A stretch of 64,000 nt of DNA from Azadirachta indica (Eukaryota; Streptophyta; Magnoliopsida; Sapindales; Meliaceae): NCBI GenBank assembly GCA_022749755.1, contig CM040442.1, forward strand, positions 18,512,457 through 18,576,456. Direction: 5' to 3'. Of this stretch, positions 34,181 through 47,154 are shown in pieces. The first letter of the stretch is position 1; every line of letters begins with the position of its first letter. Under the pieces are notes generated by a model, which saw only the letters and a program-made list of their open reading frames with translations, had not been told where the DNA came from and searched no databases. The position numbers were made by a program, and so were the translations under genes.

Positions 34181-34934
34181 TGATCTATAATCTTTCCTTG
34201 TCCTGGGTTTGCAGAAAAGGCATGCTCCTCTCAATTTCTCGCTCATTTGGAGATTCTTCCTCCTTGGTCTAATAGGGTGATTGTGATTATTACTGGGCAA
34301 ATTAAATTGCAATATCGCTTGCAATAAATTGTATAAATAAAGAGAAATTTGTTGTTGCTAGACCTCGATTGCTGTCACACTGTTCCAAAATAGAATTAAA
34401 AGTGAAAATAAGAACCAAGCTTGATTTTATCAGGCTGAGTTTTCATTTGCAATTCAATCCGTTATTCATTGATCTTCAAATGTGTATGATGATTTTAATT
34501 TCCTGTGTTACAAACACTTAAATGATGGGATAGAGAAGCTAGATTTAAGAAGATCAAGCAGTCAAGCTAAAACCTTGGTGTGCTATTAAATTATTTATAT
34601 GGATAAATAATTTAACAAATCCTCAAATCCAACACAACCCAGATGAGGGGAATTTAATGAAGAACTATTTTATTTCGTTATTAAATTATTTATATAAATT
34701 TTATTAATTTATCAAATTTAAAAGTCTGCAATTATACTTCCAACTAAACACTACTCTTTTCATGAAAAGAGAAGAAGCAAATTAATTATTTTTTTACTTT
34801 TGCCCTTAAAACTAATACTCAATTAATAGTCATTCGTAATACTAGGAGAAATAAGTGATAAATTCATCGTACTTTTTATTTATGTGATAGTTTTTAGTAC
34901 TTCAAAAAAGATATACGGTAATATCTTCAGATTT
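34181..34934. other. AT-rich intergenic DNA
   Basis: Nothing recognised before the start of unit copy 2. Confidence 0.5.
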
Positions 34935-35527
34935 AAAAAAATATTATTATATTAGCGAAGGACCTAATTGATTAAATTAAAATATTATAAATTTTTTAAA
35001 AGACTTGATTATTATAATAAAAAATATAAAACCTATACAATCATTTATTAAATAATATATATAATTACAATTTACCAAAATGAATTTTAAATTATTTTTG
35101 TGGATTGGGGATGGATTGAGGAAGGAGGGCCATCTTCGTCCCCGATCTGTTTTCAAAATGGGAATGCAAAAAACTCTGAACTCGGCCCGTTTTCATATTT
35201 TTCAGAAAATTTTTCTCCAATCTCCAACCTCAACAAGTCGAGCCGACCCGCAAAAACTTTTAGTATCCATAAATAGTAAGGATTAATTTGTTAAAATTGA
35301 ACAAATTATGTACTAATTGGTTGCTTCTTCAATGTTGAGGGACTAAAATATTATTACATCATTAGAGTTATTAGAGATAAATCTGTAATTACAGACATTT
35401 TTGTTAAATGACAGTAACGGCTTTGGCCAATGGGGGAGGTTAGTGATAAGTTTGGAAAAGATTTTTTCTAGGTGATATTATGCCAAACCGCAGGGACGGT
35501 GTTTGATAAATTTTGAGAATTTGTTTT

Positions 35528-35556
35528 TTGACCGTTGGGCCTAATTCCTTGTAAGT
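35528..35556 (+). promoter_or_regulatory. Degenerate promoter block of unit copy 2
   Basis: The W-box core TTGACC (35528-35533) is kept, but the TATA element reads TGTAAGT (35550-35556) where copies 1 and 3 have TATAAAT. This copy may therefore have lost core-promoter function. Confidence 0.45.
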
Positions 35557-36436
35557 TGACATTGCTTTCCCTTCTTCATCACTTCGCTTTCTTTTGTCCC
35601 GAGATGCTGATATTTGAATTTTCTTGTTAATCTACTGTCGGGAGAACAGGTAAATAGAAGATTATGCATTTGGATTTTTGCATGTTTACCATTTGAATAT
35701 CATGTCTCTTCAAATTGTTCTTTTTCTTAAGATTTTCGTTTGCATTATGATGATAATATTGTTGTTTCTTCTCAAATAATCTCATCTTTTATGGAAAAAT
35801 GGTGACAATCGTTTTTTAATTTTGTAATTTTGTAATCTCCGTTTCATGGCAACAGTGAGGAGTTCATTTTCTTTTTTCTTTGAATTTTGTAATTCCAATT
35901 TATTTTGAAACCCATTTCTCGCTTTTCTTTATTTTTTTTTTAAATTTTAATTTATTTGTTTGAAATCAATTTCTCGTTGAGATAATTTTATTGAATATTC
36001 TGGGTTTTTTTCAAATACTTTATATGATTGAGAAGCCGTTGTCCATGAATAAGACAAAATAGTAATTCCCTAATTTTTATGGGAAATAATTAGCAACGGT
36101 GAGAAGGTGTTTCTATTTTGGATGATACAATGAAGTTTTGTGTGTTGTGCAGGTCCGTGATAATCACAGCAAATAGATTATACTTCCTACTATGAATATC
36201 ATATAATTATTGCTTATTGATTTTGAGTTATCCATTAAAGCCTGGTGGATTTGATAAAATGTATTCTCAAGAGTGGTAGTTTAGATGTTACTATCATGTT
36301 CCCAGTGTTGTCCAAGTCCGCGATAATCATAATTATAAAAGAAATTAATGTTTTTCCTTCCACCCATGTCCTTTTTAGTAATATTTATCGGAACTTAAAG
36401 CAAATAGCTGAGAGATATTGCATTTACATTATATAC

Positions 36437-36542
36437 ACATCTGAAGAAGTTTGCTATCATGGTGCCAGTTATTTTCTATTTTGTAACTAGTGAACAGTTC
36501 CAACATCTGAAGAAGTTTGCTATCATGGTGCCAGTTATTTTA
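36437..36542 (+). repeat. 39-bp direct duplication
   Basis: The phrase from catctgaagaagtttgctat to gccagttatttt occurs at about 36438-36475 and identically at about 36505-36542, 67 bases apart. Copies 1 and 3 have one related segment (near 50205-50240), so this duplication is specific to copy 2. Confidence 0.8.
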
Positions 36543-37300
36543 AACATAGTAAGATTTTGATTTTAAACATAGCATGATAAAGTATAATTTAGAGTTGTTA
36601 AGAGTCATATATAACATAGTAAGATTGTATGATTTTGTAACAAAATCAGTATAATAGAAATTAACTATAAAAAAAAGTATTTAAAAATAAAATTTTAATA
36701 TAACGTATAAAAGAATTAAAAAATAATATTAATTGTTATAACACAACTTTTACAACATATAAAATCTACAAGTAAAAAAAGAATTTTGTATAAATTAAAA
36801 TAACGTAAATCATTTTAAATCTATGTTTGAGTGTTGAAAATGAACTGTTATACAAAACACACACACACATATATATATTTAATATATAGGACTTACAAAT
36901 CAATTTAAAAAATCAATATTAAGAGTATGAAAAACAAATATTAATTTAAAAAATCCAACATCAAATGTATAGAATTTAATGGTTTAAAAGGTAAGTTACC
37001 ATCAAACTGTAAAAAGGAATTTTAACTTACAGAGGTATTATAAAATAATTACATTATATTTATAAAAATTAATATAAATTCATTGTTAAACTGTAAAAAT
37101 TGAACGTTTTCCTAAACCCAAGTTTACGACAATATACAATGACAATATTATTATTATATCAACATTACATTTTGTAAATATTTGAAAAAACCTCCTATCT
37201 ATATATAGGAATGAAAATAAATGCAAAAAAACAATTATATAAAATGAATCAAATGCACGGTAACCAAACACTACACAAAATACAATTACTCACAATAAAA

Positions 37301-37930
37301 TATGAATGCGTGTAACACTTTCAAAATACTCCAAGTTTAACTTCTTCCAATACAATAGATAAAAATTTAAATCACGTAATCAAAATTTCAATTCAACCAT
37401 TCAAGAATATGAAAACATTTTCAATATTTCAAATTTTAATTTCTGACAACTACTCCACAATAAATAACACTTCTAATATTTCTAATTTCAATTTTCTAAC
37501 AACTACTTCACCATAAATAATTGAAATTTGGAAAATATTTTAATTGAGAAAATGTAAATATTCTAATTGAGGAAATATAAATGCAAAAATTAAATCAGCA
37601 TCCTCAACACAATATTTATACGAGGAAACATTTGATCATCATAATATAGGATGAAAACCTCAACATTAATTGAGTCCAAGTGTAGATAAAATAATCCATT
37701 GTGAAAATACACAAGTTTACAATGGATTTAAAATACTTACAAAGCCTCATGTCGCAAAGTACCTCTTATCTAAACTCGATGCATCAACCCTCACAGTTAT
37801 CACATATTTTTCTCCATGTGGATCATAAGTTAATCTCCTCACGAGATAAAAAACAATTAATAAATGTTGTAAGAGTAATCAACTTAGATTTAACAATTCC
37901 AATCACAAAGAAATCACATCTAAGTGATTG
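37301..37930. other. AT-rich intergenic DNA
   Basis: A 77-codon + frame (37701-37934) ends at the retroelement border and has no recognised domain. Nothing else is seen. Confidence 0.45.
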
Positions 37931-39148
37931 TTGAAGCTAAATCATGAAATACTACTAAGGAACCCAAGAGGGAGTGAATTGGGTTTTTAACAAATATTAA
38001 CAACAAATTTGAATTCCAACCCAACCACACAAAATATAATAAATAAAAGGAGATAGAGTTAAGAGATTGAATACTAGATTTATAGTGGTTTAGCAAACAC
38101 TTGGCCTATTTCCACTCCTTCAAGCTTTACTTAAGGATTTCACAAGACTTCAAATTACAATTAAGAGGATTTCAGAGTACTTGTTAAACGTTACAAGTTT
38201 TGCTCACCCCAAATACTCAAACAACCTAGGATTTATAGTATCTTACAACCTTTACAAGTGTTTGCTCAACCTAAACACTCAACACAATCTTAACCAAGTG
38301 AAAGACCCCACTTTTTTGACTTCTTTACAATAAAAAAACTAATTAAAGAGATAAGAACACTTACAAATTGATCTCCCACAAGATAAGTAGTACAAATGAA
38401 TATTCTTGGAGATTCAAATGTGTGTGTAATGATTTCATGTTCAAAAATGTGTTTTAAAACTTTGTAAGAACTTTGTGTTTCTCAAAAAATGTGTTCCAAG
38501 AGTTCTAAAATGGGTATGAAATTCCAAATTTATAATATATTTAAAAACTATCCATTACTAATCGTTAAGGGTGTCATAATTTAATTTTCCAAAAGGTTGG
38601 TCGACCGGATAGGTCAAGTCGGTCGACTAAGTGGTTCAAGTTTATTTAGGAGGCATTCTACCTCTAGTCGGTTGACCTGGTTGACAGGGTTGCTCAACTA
38701 GGTACTGTTTACTATTTACAAATACTATTCATAATTTTGAAAATGTTACATTTTGGTCATCTTTCAGAATTTCAAAATCATGCGCTTTGATCTTTATTTT
38801 AGATTTTCAAAACTTGCATTTTTGTCTGATTTTCAAAACTCAAAACATTTGTTTTTTAAAAACTCTTGAACTTGACACGAACATCTTACATACTTATAAA
38901 TACAAGCATACAAAAATAATACGAAATAAAATATAAAGTTTGTGACTTCATTCTTCAATTTGCTCTAGGAGTTCCATTATGCTTTTTTTGAATACCTTCA
39001 TTTTTTATGTTCTTTGAATCTTCATAATTGTATTCCAATTCTTCATGCTAAAAATATCATAATAAATACTACAAAAAGAATTTAGTTAGCGAAAGATATT
39101 AAAGTTTTTTATTCTCAAAACAATGAGTTATATACCTTAAGGCCAACA
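37931..39148 (-). repeat. 3' LTR of the Sirevirus-type element
   Basis: This is the left copy. Around 38599-38637 it holds GTCGACC and GGTCGAC blocks separated by about 20 bases, an inverted-repeat motif that recalls the palindromic LTR motifs described in Sireviruses. The right copy is diverged at this point (near 43263-43305). Confidence 0.8.
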
Positions 39149-39720
39149 ATCTCCCCTTTTTTAATGATGAAAAACCATTGATTGCCAAATGAAAAATAAC
39201 TCATAAATTGAATAAGCATTACACATCTAAAATTCATGCTCCCCCTCAATCATAGCATAAGTGAAACATTTAAGCACAAGAGCATGTAAATTAGGCATTT
39301 TAATTCAAGCATATGGCAATCAATCAAACTTCTCCCCCTTTTGTTATCATAAAAAAGAATATCAAATGTAAGTGCATGATAACAATATTTACAATCAAAT
39401 TGTCAAAGGATTTTGGAATAAATTTTGAAATAAAAACTACCCCTAAAATTCTGAGCAAATACGATCAAACCCAAGGATGGAAGAGAATAAGATTAAGCAA
39501 AAAAAATACTTGTCCCCCTTTTCATATCAAATGTGTGCATTATGAATAACTTCAAATCAATGAAAGTTATGCATAAATCAAAATGCACTCATCATAACAC
39601 AAACAAAAAAATCACATCTCCCCCTAAGTGTATTGCATATCACATGATTCTCCTTATTTTCATACATCAAAACTTGGAAGAAAATAAGTTCAAACTAGTA
39701 ATTTGTTTCTCCCCCTTTAT
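39149..39720 (-). other. Array of polypurine-tract-like motifs
   Basis: On the - strand, AAAAGGGGGAGA-type tracts occur next to the LTR (39149-39160) and again near 39239, 39330, 39512, 39618 and 39709, with spacings of about 90-180 bases. Multiple PPTs upstream of the 3' LTR are a documented Sirevirus feature. The + frames overlapping the array are not considered genes. Confidence 0.65.
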
Positions 39721-40959
39721 ATATCAAATAAATCTTGAAAATAATAAAGCATCCTTACTCAATAATATAAATCATCAAAACAATGAATGCATATTCAATG
39801 AGAATAAAAAGTGAGTTAAACTATTGAAATTTGAAAACATAACACAAGCAAATGAAAATGCATGCTAAAATGACATTTTTCTAGAATCAAAATTTGATTG
39901 TTAAGTTTTCTAAGCTTGCTTCTATTGGTTTTCTAATTATTCATATCTTTTAGAGCTTTTTTTTTTGCTTTCCTTGATAAACTTCCAATATGGGGGCAAA
40001 ATGCTTTCAGATTTTGGTCAACTAATTTTTATTTTCGATCAATCGAATCTTCATGACTGGTTGCCTTGTTCTTGTTCTATTTTCTGAGTAGTCTTCATTC
40101 ACAAAGTCATATGTTTCTATAGAGATATCCAAATTGAGTAAAATTTTGTAAACTCTTGACATCTAGAGCTTTTGATTAATATCAATTTGCACCATTTTAA
40201 ATGACTGATACTTCCTAAAAAAAATAAGAATTCTGGCCTATTGCTCTTCCAGACAATTATAACCTCTCTGGCTTAATTCTTGCATGTCTACTTATAGCAA
40301 TGTCCAAATTGTACTCTGCAAAATTCTACAGATACTAGACTTCTACAGCTTTCCATCCATGTTTCATTTTCCTATAAGACAATACCAAATAGCCCCAAAA
40401 TTTCTTGCAAGTTTGCTGTCAGGTTCTCAAAATATGAAAGCAGTCACTTTCACTTCTTAATGTAAACCATCCATTCTTGATCCTAGATACTTGGTATTTG
40501 GCTTAAATGAAATTGAAATATTAATCATAAAGTGATCAAATTTCATTTCATAATCATTATGACATGATGAATGAATGCATGAATTGAATGGAGGTCTGGT
40601 GCATGTCAAGCAACCCAAACAAGCATCAAGCATATGGCAAGGCACAAATTGAAATAACAAATGTTTTCCCCAAACTTGCCCATGGCATGTATGTTTCAAA
40701 CAAGATATGCTGCAAACTTAAATCACAACATGTGCATTGAAAAATTTCTTAAGAATCATGCATAAAGCAATGAAAAGATAAGTCAAGAAATTTGATACCA
40801 ATTTACTTATACACAAAATCTTTCCTTTTCATTTTCTCTAAGAGTAAGATACTTCCATTTTGCATTTAAGGAGACTAGCAATATTATGAGTGTTCAACTT
40901 ATCTTTCATCTTTATCAAGGAACCACGCATCATTTCTTATTTTGGTATGTACAAAATGT
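39721..40959 (-). other. Non-coding interior of the Sirevirus-type element
   Basis: This is where integrase, RT and RNase H would be expected. I see no such motifs in any frame. The 80-codon frame at 40457-40699 has no recognised domain. Confidence 0.55.
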
Positions 40960-42562
40960 TCAAGTTTTGTACTTTGGTACCCAAATCATTTTGGGTCTAT
41001 GAATGCTAGCTTTGGTTCCTAGTGGAACCCATACCATGTTATAACCAAATGCATTCATCTTAATGGAACATCTAGGACTCAAATGACCATAGATGTTGCA
41101 ATAATTATAAGTTGCATTTGTTTCAACTTTAGGAGAAAGTTTTACAAAATATTTTTTGTGAAACTTTTGTTTAGAATGTAGCTTGTAGCCAATGCCACTA
41201 TTATCAAACACACATTACTAGGAGCCAAGAAGTAGCTCCAAATTCTTTTGAACTCTAGTAAATTTTAAAAGATTTTCATTTTGGTCAAAAATTTGTTTCT
41301 TGAGCTTGTCAATTTCTTTTAAGTACATTTCCTTCTCCTTTTCAAAAGTATGATGCAACTCTTTTAATGAATCATCTTTATTAACCAATGCATGATTTAA
41401 TCCTTTCAAAGAAATGATTTCATTAGTCAATGCCTCAACTTATTTTCAAAATTCTCATATAACTCCTCACATGCTTGTGACAATTCATCATAAGTAAAGG
41501 AGGGTTAAGAATCACTTACCTCATCATCACTAAATGCCATGAAGCAAATGTTGCCAACCTCATTCATGAAGTTGGCATCGGATAAGCTCTCCTCTTCATT
41601 GTCCCATGTTGCCACCATTGCTTTCTTTTTTCCTTTTTTGTACTTAAGGAGAGGACACTCAAGTTTATCATGCCCCATTCTTTTGCACTCATAGCAAATT
41701 ATATTATTTTTTTTCTTTTTCATTTTTGAGCTCTCTTGCTTTGTGTGTTTTGAGTTCTTTAAAAGTAAGAATTTTCTTGTCATTTGAGCAATTTCTTCAT
41801 CTGCATATCCATCACTTTCATCATCACCATCATAATTTGTTTATTTAAAATCAATGAGTTTCTTTTTTTGAACTTCATCCATATCATCATACATCTTGTC
41901 TTCATGGTCCATTGGTGATCCAATAAGGTCATCAAGATGTAGCATGTTAAGACTTTTAGCCTCCTCTGTTGTCGTCACTTTTGCTCTCTATTCTTTAGGT
42001 AAGGATCTAAGAATTTTTTTGACTAACCCACTATTAGTAAAAGATTTACCAAGAGTTTAAGTGAATTTACAATATCGATAAATCTAGTATACATACTATA
42101 GCTGGTTTCATGAGGTTCCATTTTGAACAATTTATATTGTCTAGTGAGTCGACTAACTTTAGAATCTTTTACTTGACTTGTTCCTCCATAAACAACCTCT
42201 AAGTTGTGCCATCTCTTATAAGTTGATTCACATCCAGAAATCCTATGGAATTCCTTCTTATCCACACCATAATAGAGAATATTTATAGCCTTGGTATTTA
42301 TGGAAATCTTTTTCTTATCAACCTCATTTCACTCCTCACTAGACTTAAGTACACTCTCTCCATTTTCATTTCTTTTAATAGGGATTTTAGGACCTTTAGT
42401 TACTACCTCCTAGAGTTCATAATCACAAGCTTGTAAGTAAATTCTCATTCTAGCCTTTCAATATAGATAATCATTCTCATAAAAAAATGGAGGTCGACAC
42501 ATAAATTATCCTTCTAAGTGTAAAAGAGTTGCCATTAGATCTTCTTTAAGATTAACCATCAT
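40960..42562 (-). pseudogene. gag of the Sirevirus-type Copia element
   Basis: Read on the - strand from about 42562, the N-terminus contains a Copia gag opening (RPPFF..N.Y..WK.RMRIYLQA). The UBN2-type core follows at 42265-42023 (VYGGTSQVKDSKVSRLTRQY). A zinc knuckle CYECKRMGHDKLEC (CX2CX4HX4C) lies in 41783-41505. A Lys/Glu-rich coiled-coil-like block occupies 41430-41218, and a second knuckle-like stretch, missing its first Cys (YCNIYGHLSPRC), lies in 41211-40960. Frames are broken by stops at about 42420, 42050 and 41500. No enzyme domain follows. Confidence 0.75.
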
Positions 42563-42571
42563 TCACTAGAG

Positions 42572-42590
42572 AACCAAGCTTTGATACCGA
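42572..42590 (-). other. Primer binding site of the Sirevirus-type element
   Basis: On the - strand TCGGTATCAAAGCTTGG starts at the LTR border. It is close to the initiator-Met primer site TGGTATCAGAGC, with substitutions. Confidence 0.65.
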
Positions 42591-43821
42591 TTGAAGTACT
42601 ATTAAGCAACCCAAGAGCTGAGTGAATTGGGTTTTTAATAAATATTAACAAAAAATTCGAATTCCAACCTAACCACACACAAAAAATAAATGTAATAAAT
42701 AAAAGAAGATAAAGTTAAGAGATTGCACACCGGATTTATAGTGGTTCGGCTAACACTTAGCTTACATTCACTCCTTTAAGCTCCACTTAAAAATTTCACT
42801 AATACTAAGTCTTGATTTCACAACACTTCAAATTACAACCAAGAGAATTTCTAGTTACCTTTTAAACCTTACAAGTGTTTGCTCACCTAAACATTCAAAT
42901 AACCTAGGATTTATGGTATCATATGACCTTTACAAGTGTTTGCTCAACCTAAACACTCAACACAATCTCAACCAAATGAAAAACCCACTTCTTTCACTTC
43001 TTTATAATAAAAAATGAATTAAAGGGATAAGATCACTTACATATTGATCTCCTATAAGATAAGTAATAGAAATAAATGTTCTTAGAGATCCAAATGTGTG
43101 TATGATGATTTCAAGTTCAAGAATATGTTTTAGAACTTTGTAAAAATTTTGTATTTATTAAAATTGTGTTTAAGAGTTCTAAAACGAGTATGAAGTCCCT
43201 AATTTATAATAAATTTATAAACTATCGATTATTAGCTGTTTGAGGTGCCAAAATTCAATTTTCCTGAAGGTCAGTCGACTAGATAGGTCAAGCTGGTCCA
43301 CCAAGTGGTTCAAGTCAATTTAGGAGGCATTTTACCTTTAGTCGGTCGATTGGGTTGGCAGGGTCGATTGATCGGATACTGTTCACTAGCATGGATACTG
43401 TTCATAATTTTGAAAATGTTGCATTTTTATCCTTTTTCAAGGTTTCAAAATCTTGCGTTTCGGTTGCTATTCTAAATTTTAAAAACTTACATTTTGATTC
43501 GATTTTCAAAACTTAAAACATTTATTTTTTAAAAACTCTTAAACTTGATATAAACATCATTTATACTTACAAATGACAGCATACAAAAATAATACGAAAT
43601 AAAATACTAAGCTTGTGACTTCATTTTTCAATTTGCTCAAAGGGTTCCATTATATTTTTCTTAAATTTCTTTATTTTGGATGTTCTTTTAATCTTTACAA
43701 TTGCATTCCAATTCTTCATGTTAGAAATATTACAATAAATGCTATAAGAAAATTTTGGTTAGTGAAAGATATTAATATTTGTTATTATCAAAATAATAGG
43801 TTGCAAACCTTAAGGCCAACA
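42591..43821 (-). repeat. 5' LTR of the Sirevirus-type element
   Basis: This is the right copy, matching 37931-39148 along its length (for example gtgaattgggtttttaa, gatttatagtggtt, ccttaaggccaaca at the end). Visible divergence suggests an old insertion. Confidence 0.8.
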
Positions 43822-44640
43822 AATTGAAACAAAGATATTTAAATTCACTCGAAGCACAACATATGGTGTTTAAATCTAACAATAAAACTCAAATATATCC
43901 TTAAAATGATTATGCCTAAAACTCTCAAATTCAATTTCAAAATATGAGCACAATAGATGAGCTAGCTTGGGCTTGAAAAAAGTTTTAAATACCATTGGAT
44001 CATCCAAAATCAATGGTCAAAGTTTTAGCTTTGTGGTGCATTTCTAGTCGTCTAAATCAAGCCAAAGATGTAAATCTAGCCCTCCATAATGTTTTGTCAA
44101 GGCTTAATAGTCAAACGTCAACAAATCAACAGTGCATGGTCATTGGTTAAATGTCTAAAGTCAAAAGTCAGTATCATGATGTGGCATCGTATTAACCGTC
44201 CAATCTTGAGCATCAATGGTCTAAAGGAACGACTCATGGTAAAAGGTGCGGATCTTATTCGGGTTAGTCAAACTTGCATTTTAATTTACTGCAATCGAGT
44301 TTATGATAAGCTCAATTAGTCCACCAATCATAGTATGGTCAATGAGAAAGTCAATGCACTTACACTAGAAAACAGTACAGTTGGCTATACCGGATTTCAA
44401 CATTTATTTAACCGATTTTTCAATCCATCTTCATTTTAAGCTTGAATTTCACCCTTCCTAAGGTTTTTGACCTTTAGAATCCAAAAATCACACTTGTTTA
44501 ACCATCTAGACATCTAAAAATATCATATTAACCAATTGAACCTAGCAGAGATGGTTTTTGACACAATGTTTTGTCATACACATAATTTGGGCGTTTCAAT
44601 CTCCCTTTTTGTCAAATCTTGTGGCAAAATACGTCAATGC
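43822..44640. other. Unassigned, possibly retroelement-derived
   Basis: The segment is less AT-rich than its flanks and holds a purine/pyrimidine tract (aatctccctttttgtcaaat near 44600) like those bordering Copia LTRs. No LTR pair or coding domain was found. Confidence 0.35.
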
Positions 44641-45850
44641 GCATGAAATTTGGTTTGTGTTGTGGATTTTAATAAATGCAAGTGCATGTCATCGCTACAA
44701 ATAATATATGATTAGTTATGTATCACTCCCACGAGGATTGATTAACTTGTTAATTGTCGAAGATAGTTAATCCTAAAGTTATTTGAAGAATTCAATTAAT
44801 GTTTGATTAACAAGAAATTGCAGAAATTGAAAGTAAATAAACAAAGCAAAATTGTGATTTTAATTTATTAAAACACTAGGTAGTAGATTTCACCATAGCT
44901 ATTCAAGTTCAATTCCTTAGATTGTGTTGTTTCAATTTATTATCAATACTGATAGAAAAGTATTCTAATTTATTTGATAGTCTTTCTCAAGATTTAACAA
45001 AAATACTTACACATATTAATTCACTATATTTTTATGTGAATTCAATTATTCTTAATTCTGCATGAATCATGATAGTATATTTCTATCTAACATGTAATTC
45101 ATGACATTTATTATAAAATCAAAACACATAAATCACTTCTCATATCAATATGGTTCACAAATCATTCAAATATTGGTAAATATTCAAAAGTATTAAGCAA
45201 AATAATGAATATTCAATATTGAATAATAAACCATAAACAACACAATTTTCGGAAAATAAATGTTCTTAGCTAGGCTATATCTTTGCTTTAGTTCAGAAAA
45301 TTTAGTTCCTCATTAAATAATGAAGAATTACACAATAATTAAATATTCTAAACATAAAAATATAGAAAAGAAGATTTAGAAGGAAATGATTCTAACCCTC
45401 TTGTTGCCTTTTATGAAAAATTAGCAACTTTCTCTTGCTTTGTGCTCTAAGTTGAGAGAAAAATCAGAACACTTCCTCTTCTAGTTGCTGCCTCTTTTCA
45501 TTCAGAATATCAAACCCTAAAACAAAGCGATATATTTATATTCTCTGCATATCAAAAGATTAGGTTTCGGGCTTTATTTGGGCTTTCTGAAAAGAATGAA
45601 ATTAGGTCCATTCAACTTGGCCCGAATCTCTTCTTCAAATTTAATAGGCTGAAAAATGAGATTCTTATTTAATTGGCTGGAAAATAAAATTCCTCTTCAC
45701 TTTTTGCAAATAAAAGCATAACAATTGAAAATAAAAATAAAAAATAAAAAGGACTACATAATGTCAAGAAGGATTCTAATATATGTGTAAACAAAGCATA
45801 AATATATATAAAAAAATGAATATATCAAATACCCCCAAACAAAACATTTG
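44641..45850 (-). mobile_element. Probable LTR of an otherwise decayed retroelement
   Basis: The left end (gcaagtgcatgtcatcgcta, then atcactcccacgaggattga) resembles sequence common near the ends of plant Gypsy LTR elements. On the - strand a tract tttgggggtatttgatata near 45824-45842 looks like a polypurine tract followed by an LTR start. No second LTR or coding domain is visible, so class and borders are uncertain. Confidence 0.4.
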
Positions 45851-47154
45851 CTACTCCTCGAGCGAAAAAAAAATTTCAAAGACTCAAAATAACGTAAACT
45901 AGCTTCCTTACTATATGGTTTCATGGTCAACAAAAATAAAACAAGATACAAAATCAATCAATCAATTATCCAAGTATTCATAATGCTTCATATGCTGTGC
46001 TTATGTGTAGTGTGTGATAGTTATTAATTGATCATTATCTCTCATGTCATCCTTTATAATATTAAAGTATAGCATGCGTAGAAGTTTAGAACTCCAAATC
46101 TCACAAAGATGGTCATTCTTAAAGAAAAACACTCAAAATTTAGGTTAACACTAAAAACTTATGTGAGATAAGCATAACGCTTAGATTTTTAATGAAAATA
46201 AAGCTCACATACGAAAGAAAGAGCACGCTATTTCTGTTGTAATGATCGTGATCTCATGAAAGGAATGCCAATAACTTGATTATCATAACAATAAATGCAA
46301 ACTAATTGTACAGCACACATATTAATGTAAGACTTTTTTCAAGGTTATAATAAAGCCAACAAGTAGGATATTATTAAGAAAGAATAGATAATGGTTAAAA
46401 ACAAACTTATAAGAACTCAATAATACATGCATATATTATCAAATTTTCATTTTTCTTGCAAACACATTGCACCACCACTGCTCCATATTCTTCTCCTTTT
46501 TTCTTTCTTTTCAAAGCACACTATTCTTTTTTTTTTTTTAAGCATTTTCACATTCAACCTTAATTTTTTTTCAACTATACGTTATTTTTTGATGTGAGAA
46601 CTCAATTCTTACTTAGGCATGAGTCCCAGTTACTCAGTAAAAGCATGGCTTACACAAATGAATACAATTTTTGTTTTTATGGCTGTACATCAAATTGATA
46701 AAGCATTGTGAAATTAACCACACATTCAGCAAGTAATAACCCCTAAACTTATTATAAGGCATATGTCAATACCACATATTTATAACACAAAGGATAAGAA
46801 TAAGGTTAAAGACAATGAAAACTTGGCTATTGGGATTGGTTATTATTGGTTTTAAAAAAGATAGAGATCATTTTAAAGCTCAAAGTAATTAACTAAGGAA
46901 ATATGCATAAGGTTGGCTAGAAAAACTAAAACGATATCAACAAGGCCTAGAATCACTTCTTATGCGTCGTACAACCAATATTGCATTCAAAACATGATTA
47001 ATGAAGTTAATTAGCCAAAACAAAATATAATGAGATCGTTGAATGAAAAGATGACAGGAAAAGATGAGGAATAATCACATAACACACAGAATTGTAAGAC
47101 AAAAGCTCAAAAGCTCACGATTAAGGTTATATGAGTTTATATTATTTTGCATAA
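45851..47154. other. AT-rich non-coding DNA, possibly retroelement interior
   Basis: No ORF with a domain was found. If the previous segment is an LTR on the - strand, this would be its upstream untranslated interior. Confidence 0.35.

Larger units (their letters stand above)
34935..37300 (+). repeat. Triplicated non-coding unit, copy 2 (internally deleted)
   Basis: Homology to copies 1 and 3 runs from about 34935 through the promoter block and first-exon region to about 36115. It then jumps to the segment equivalent to 49540 onward, and jumps again near 36485 to the part equivalent to about 50185, before passing into the AT-rich tail at about 36580. About 3 kb present in copies 1 and 3 is missing. 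The tail (36580-37300) matches 52780-53200 and parts of 7640-8100. Confidence 0.75.
37931..43821 (-). mobile_element. Gag-only Sirevirus-type Ty1/Copia element
   Basis: Direct repeats 37931-39148 and 42591-43821 are about 1.2 kb each (TGTTGGCC...CTTCAA on the - strand). They enclose 3.4 kb with a PBS at the right LTR, a Copia gag and a long non-coding tail with repeated purine-rich tracts before the left LTR. No protease, integrase, RT or RNase H was found. Flanks GATTG (37926-37930) and AATTG (43822-43826) agree at four of five bases and may be a decayed target duplication. The long LTRs and multiple PPT-like tracts are features reported for Sireviruses. Confidence 0.75.

Noticed and set aside
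39313..39814. Two + strand ORFs of 78 and 93 codons
   Set aside because: They overlie the array of PPT-like tracts of the - strand Sirevirus-type element and have no domain.
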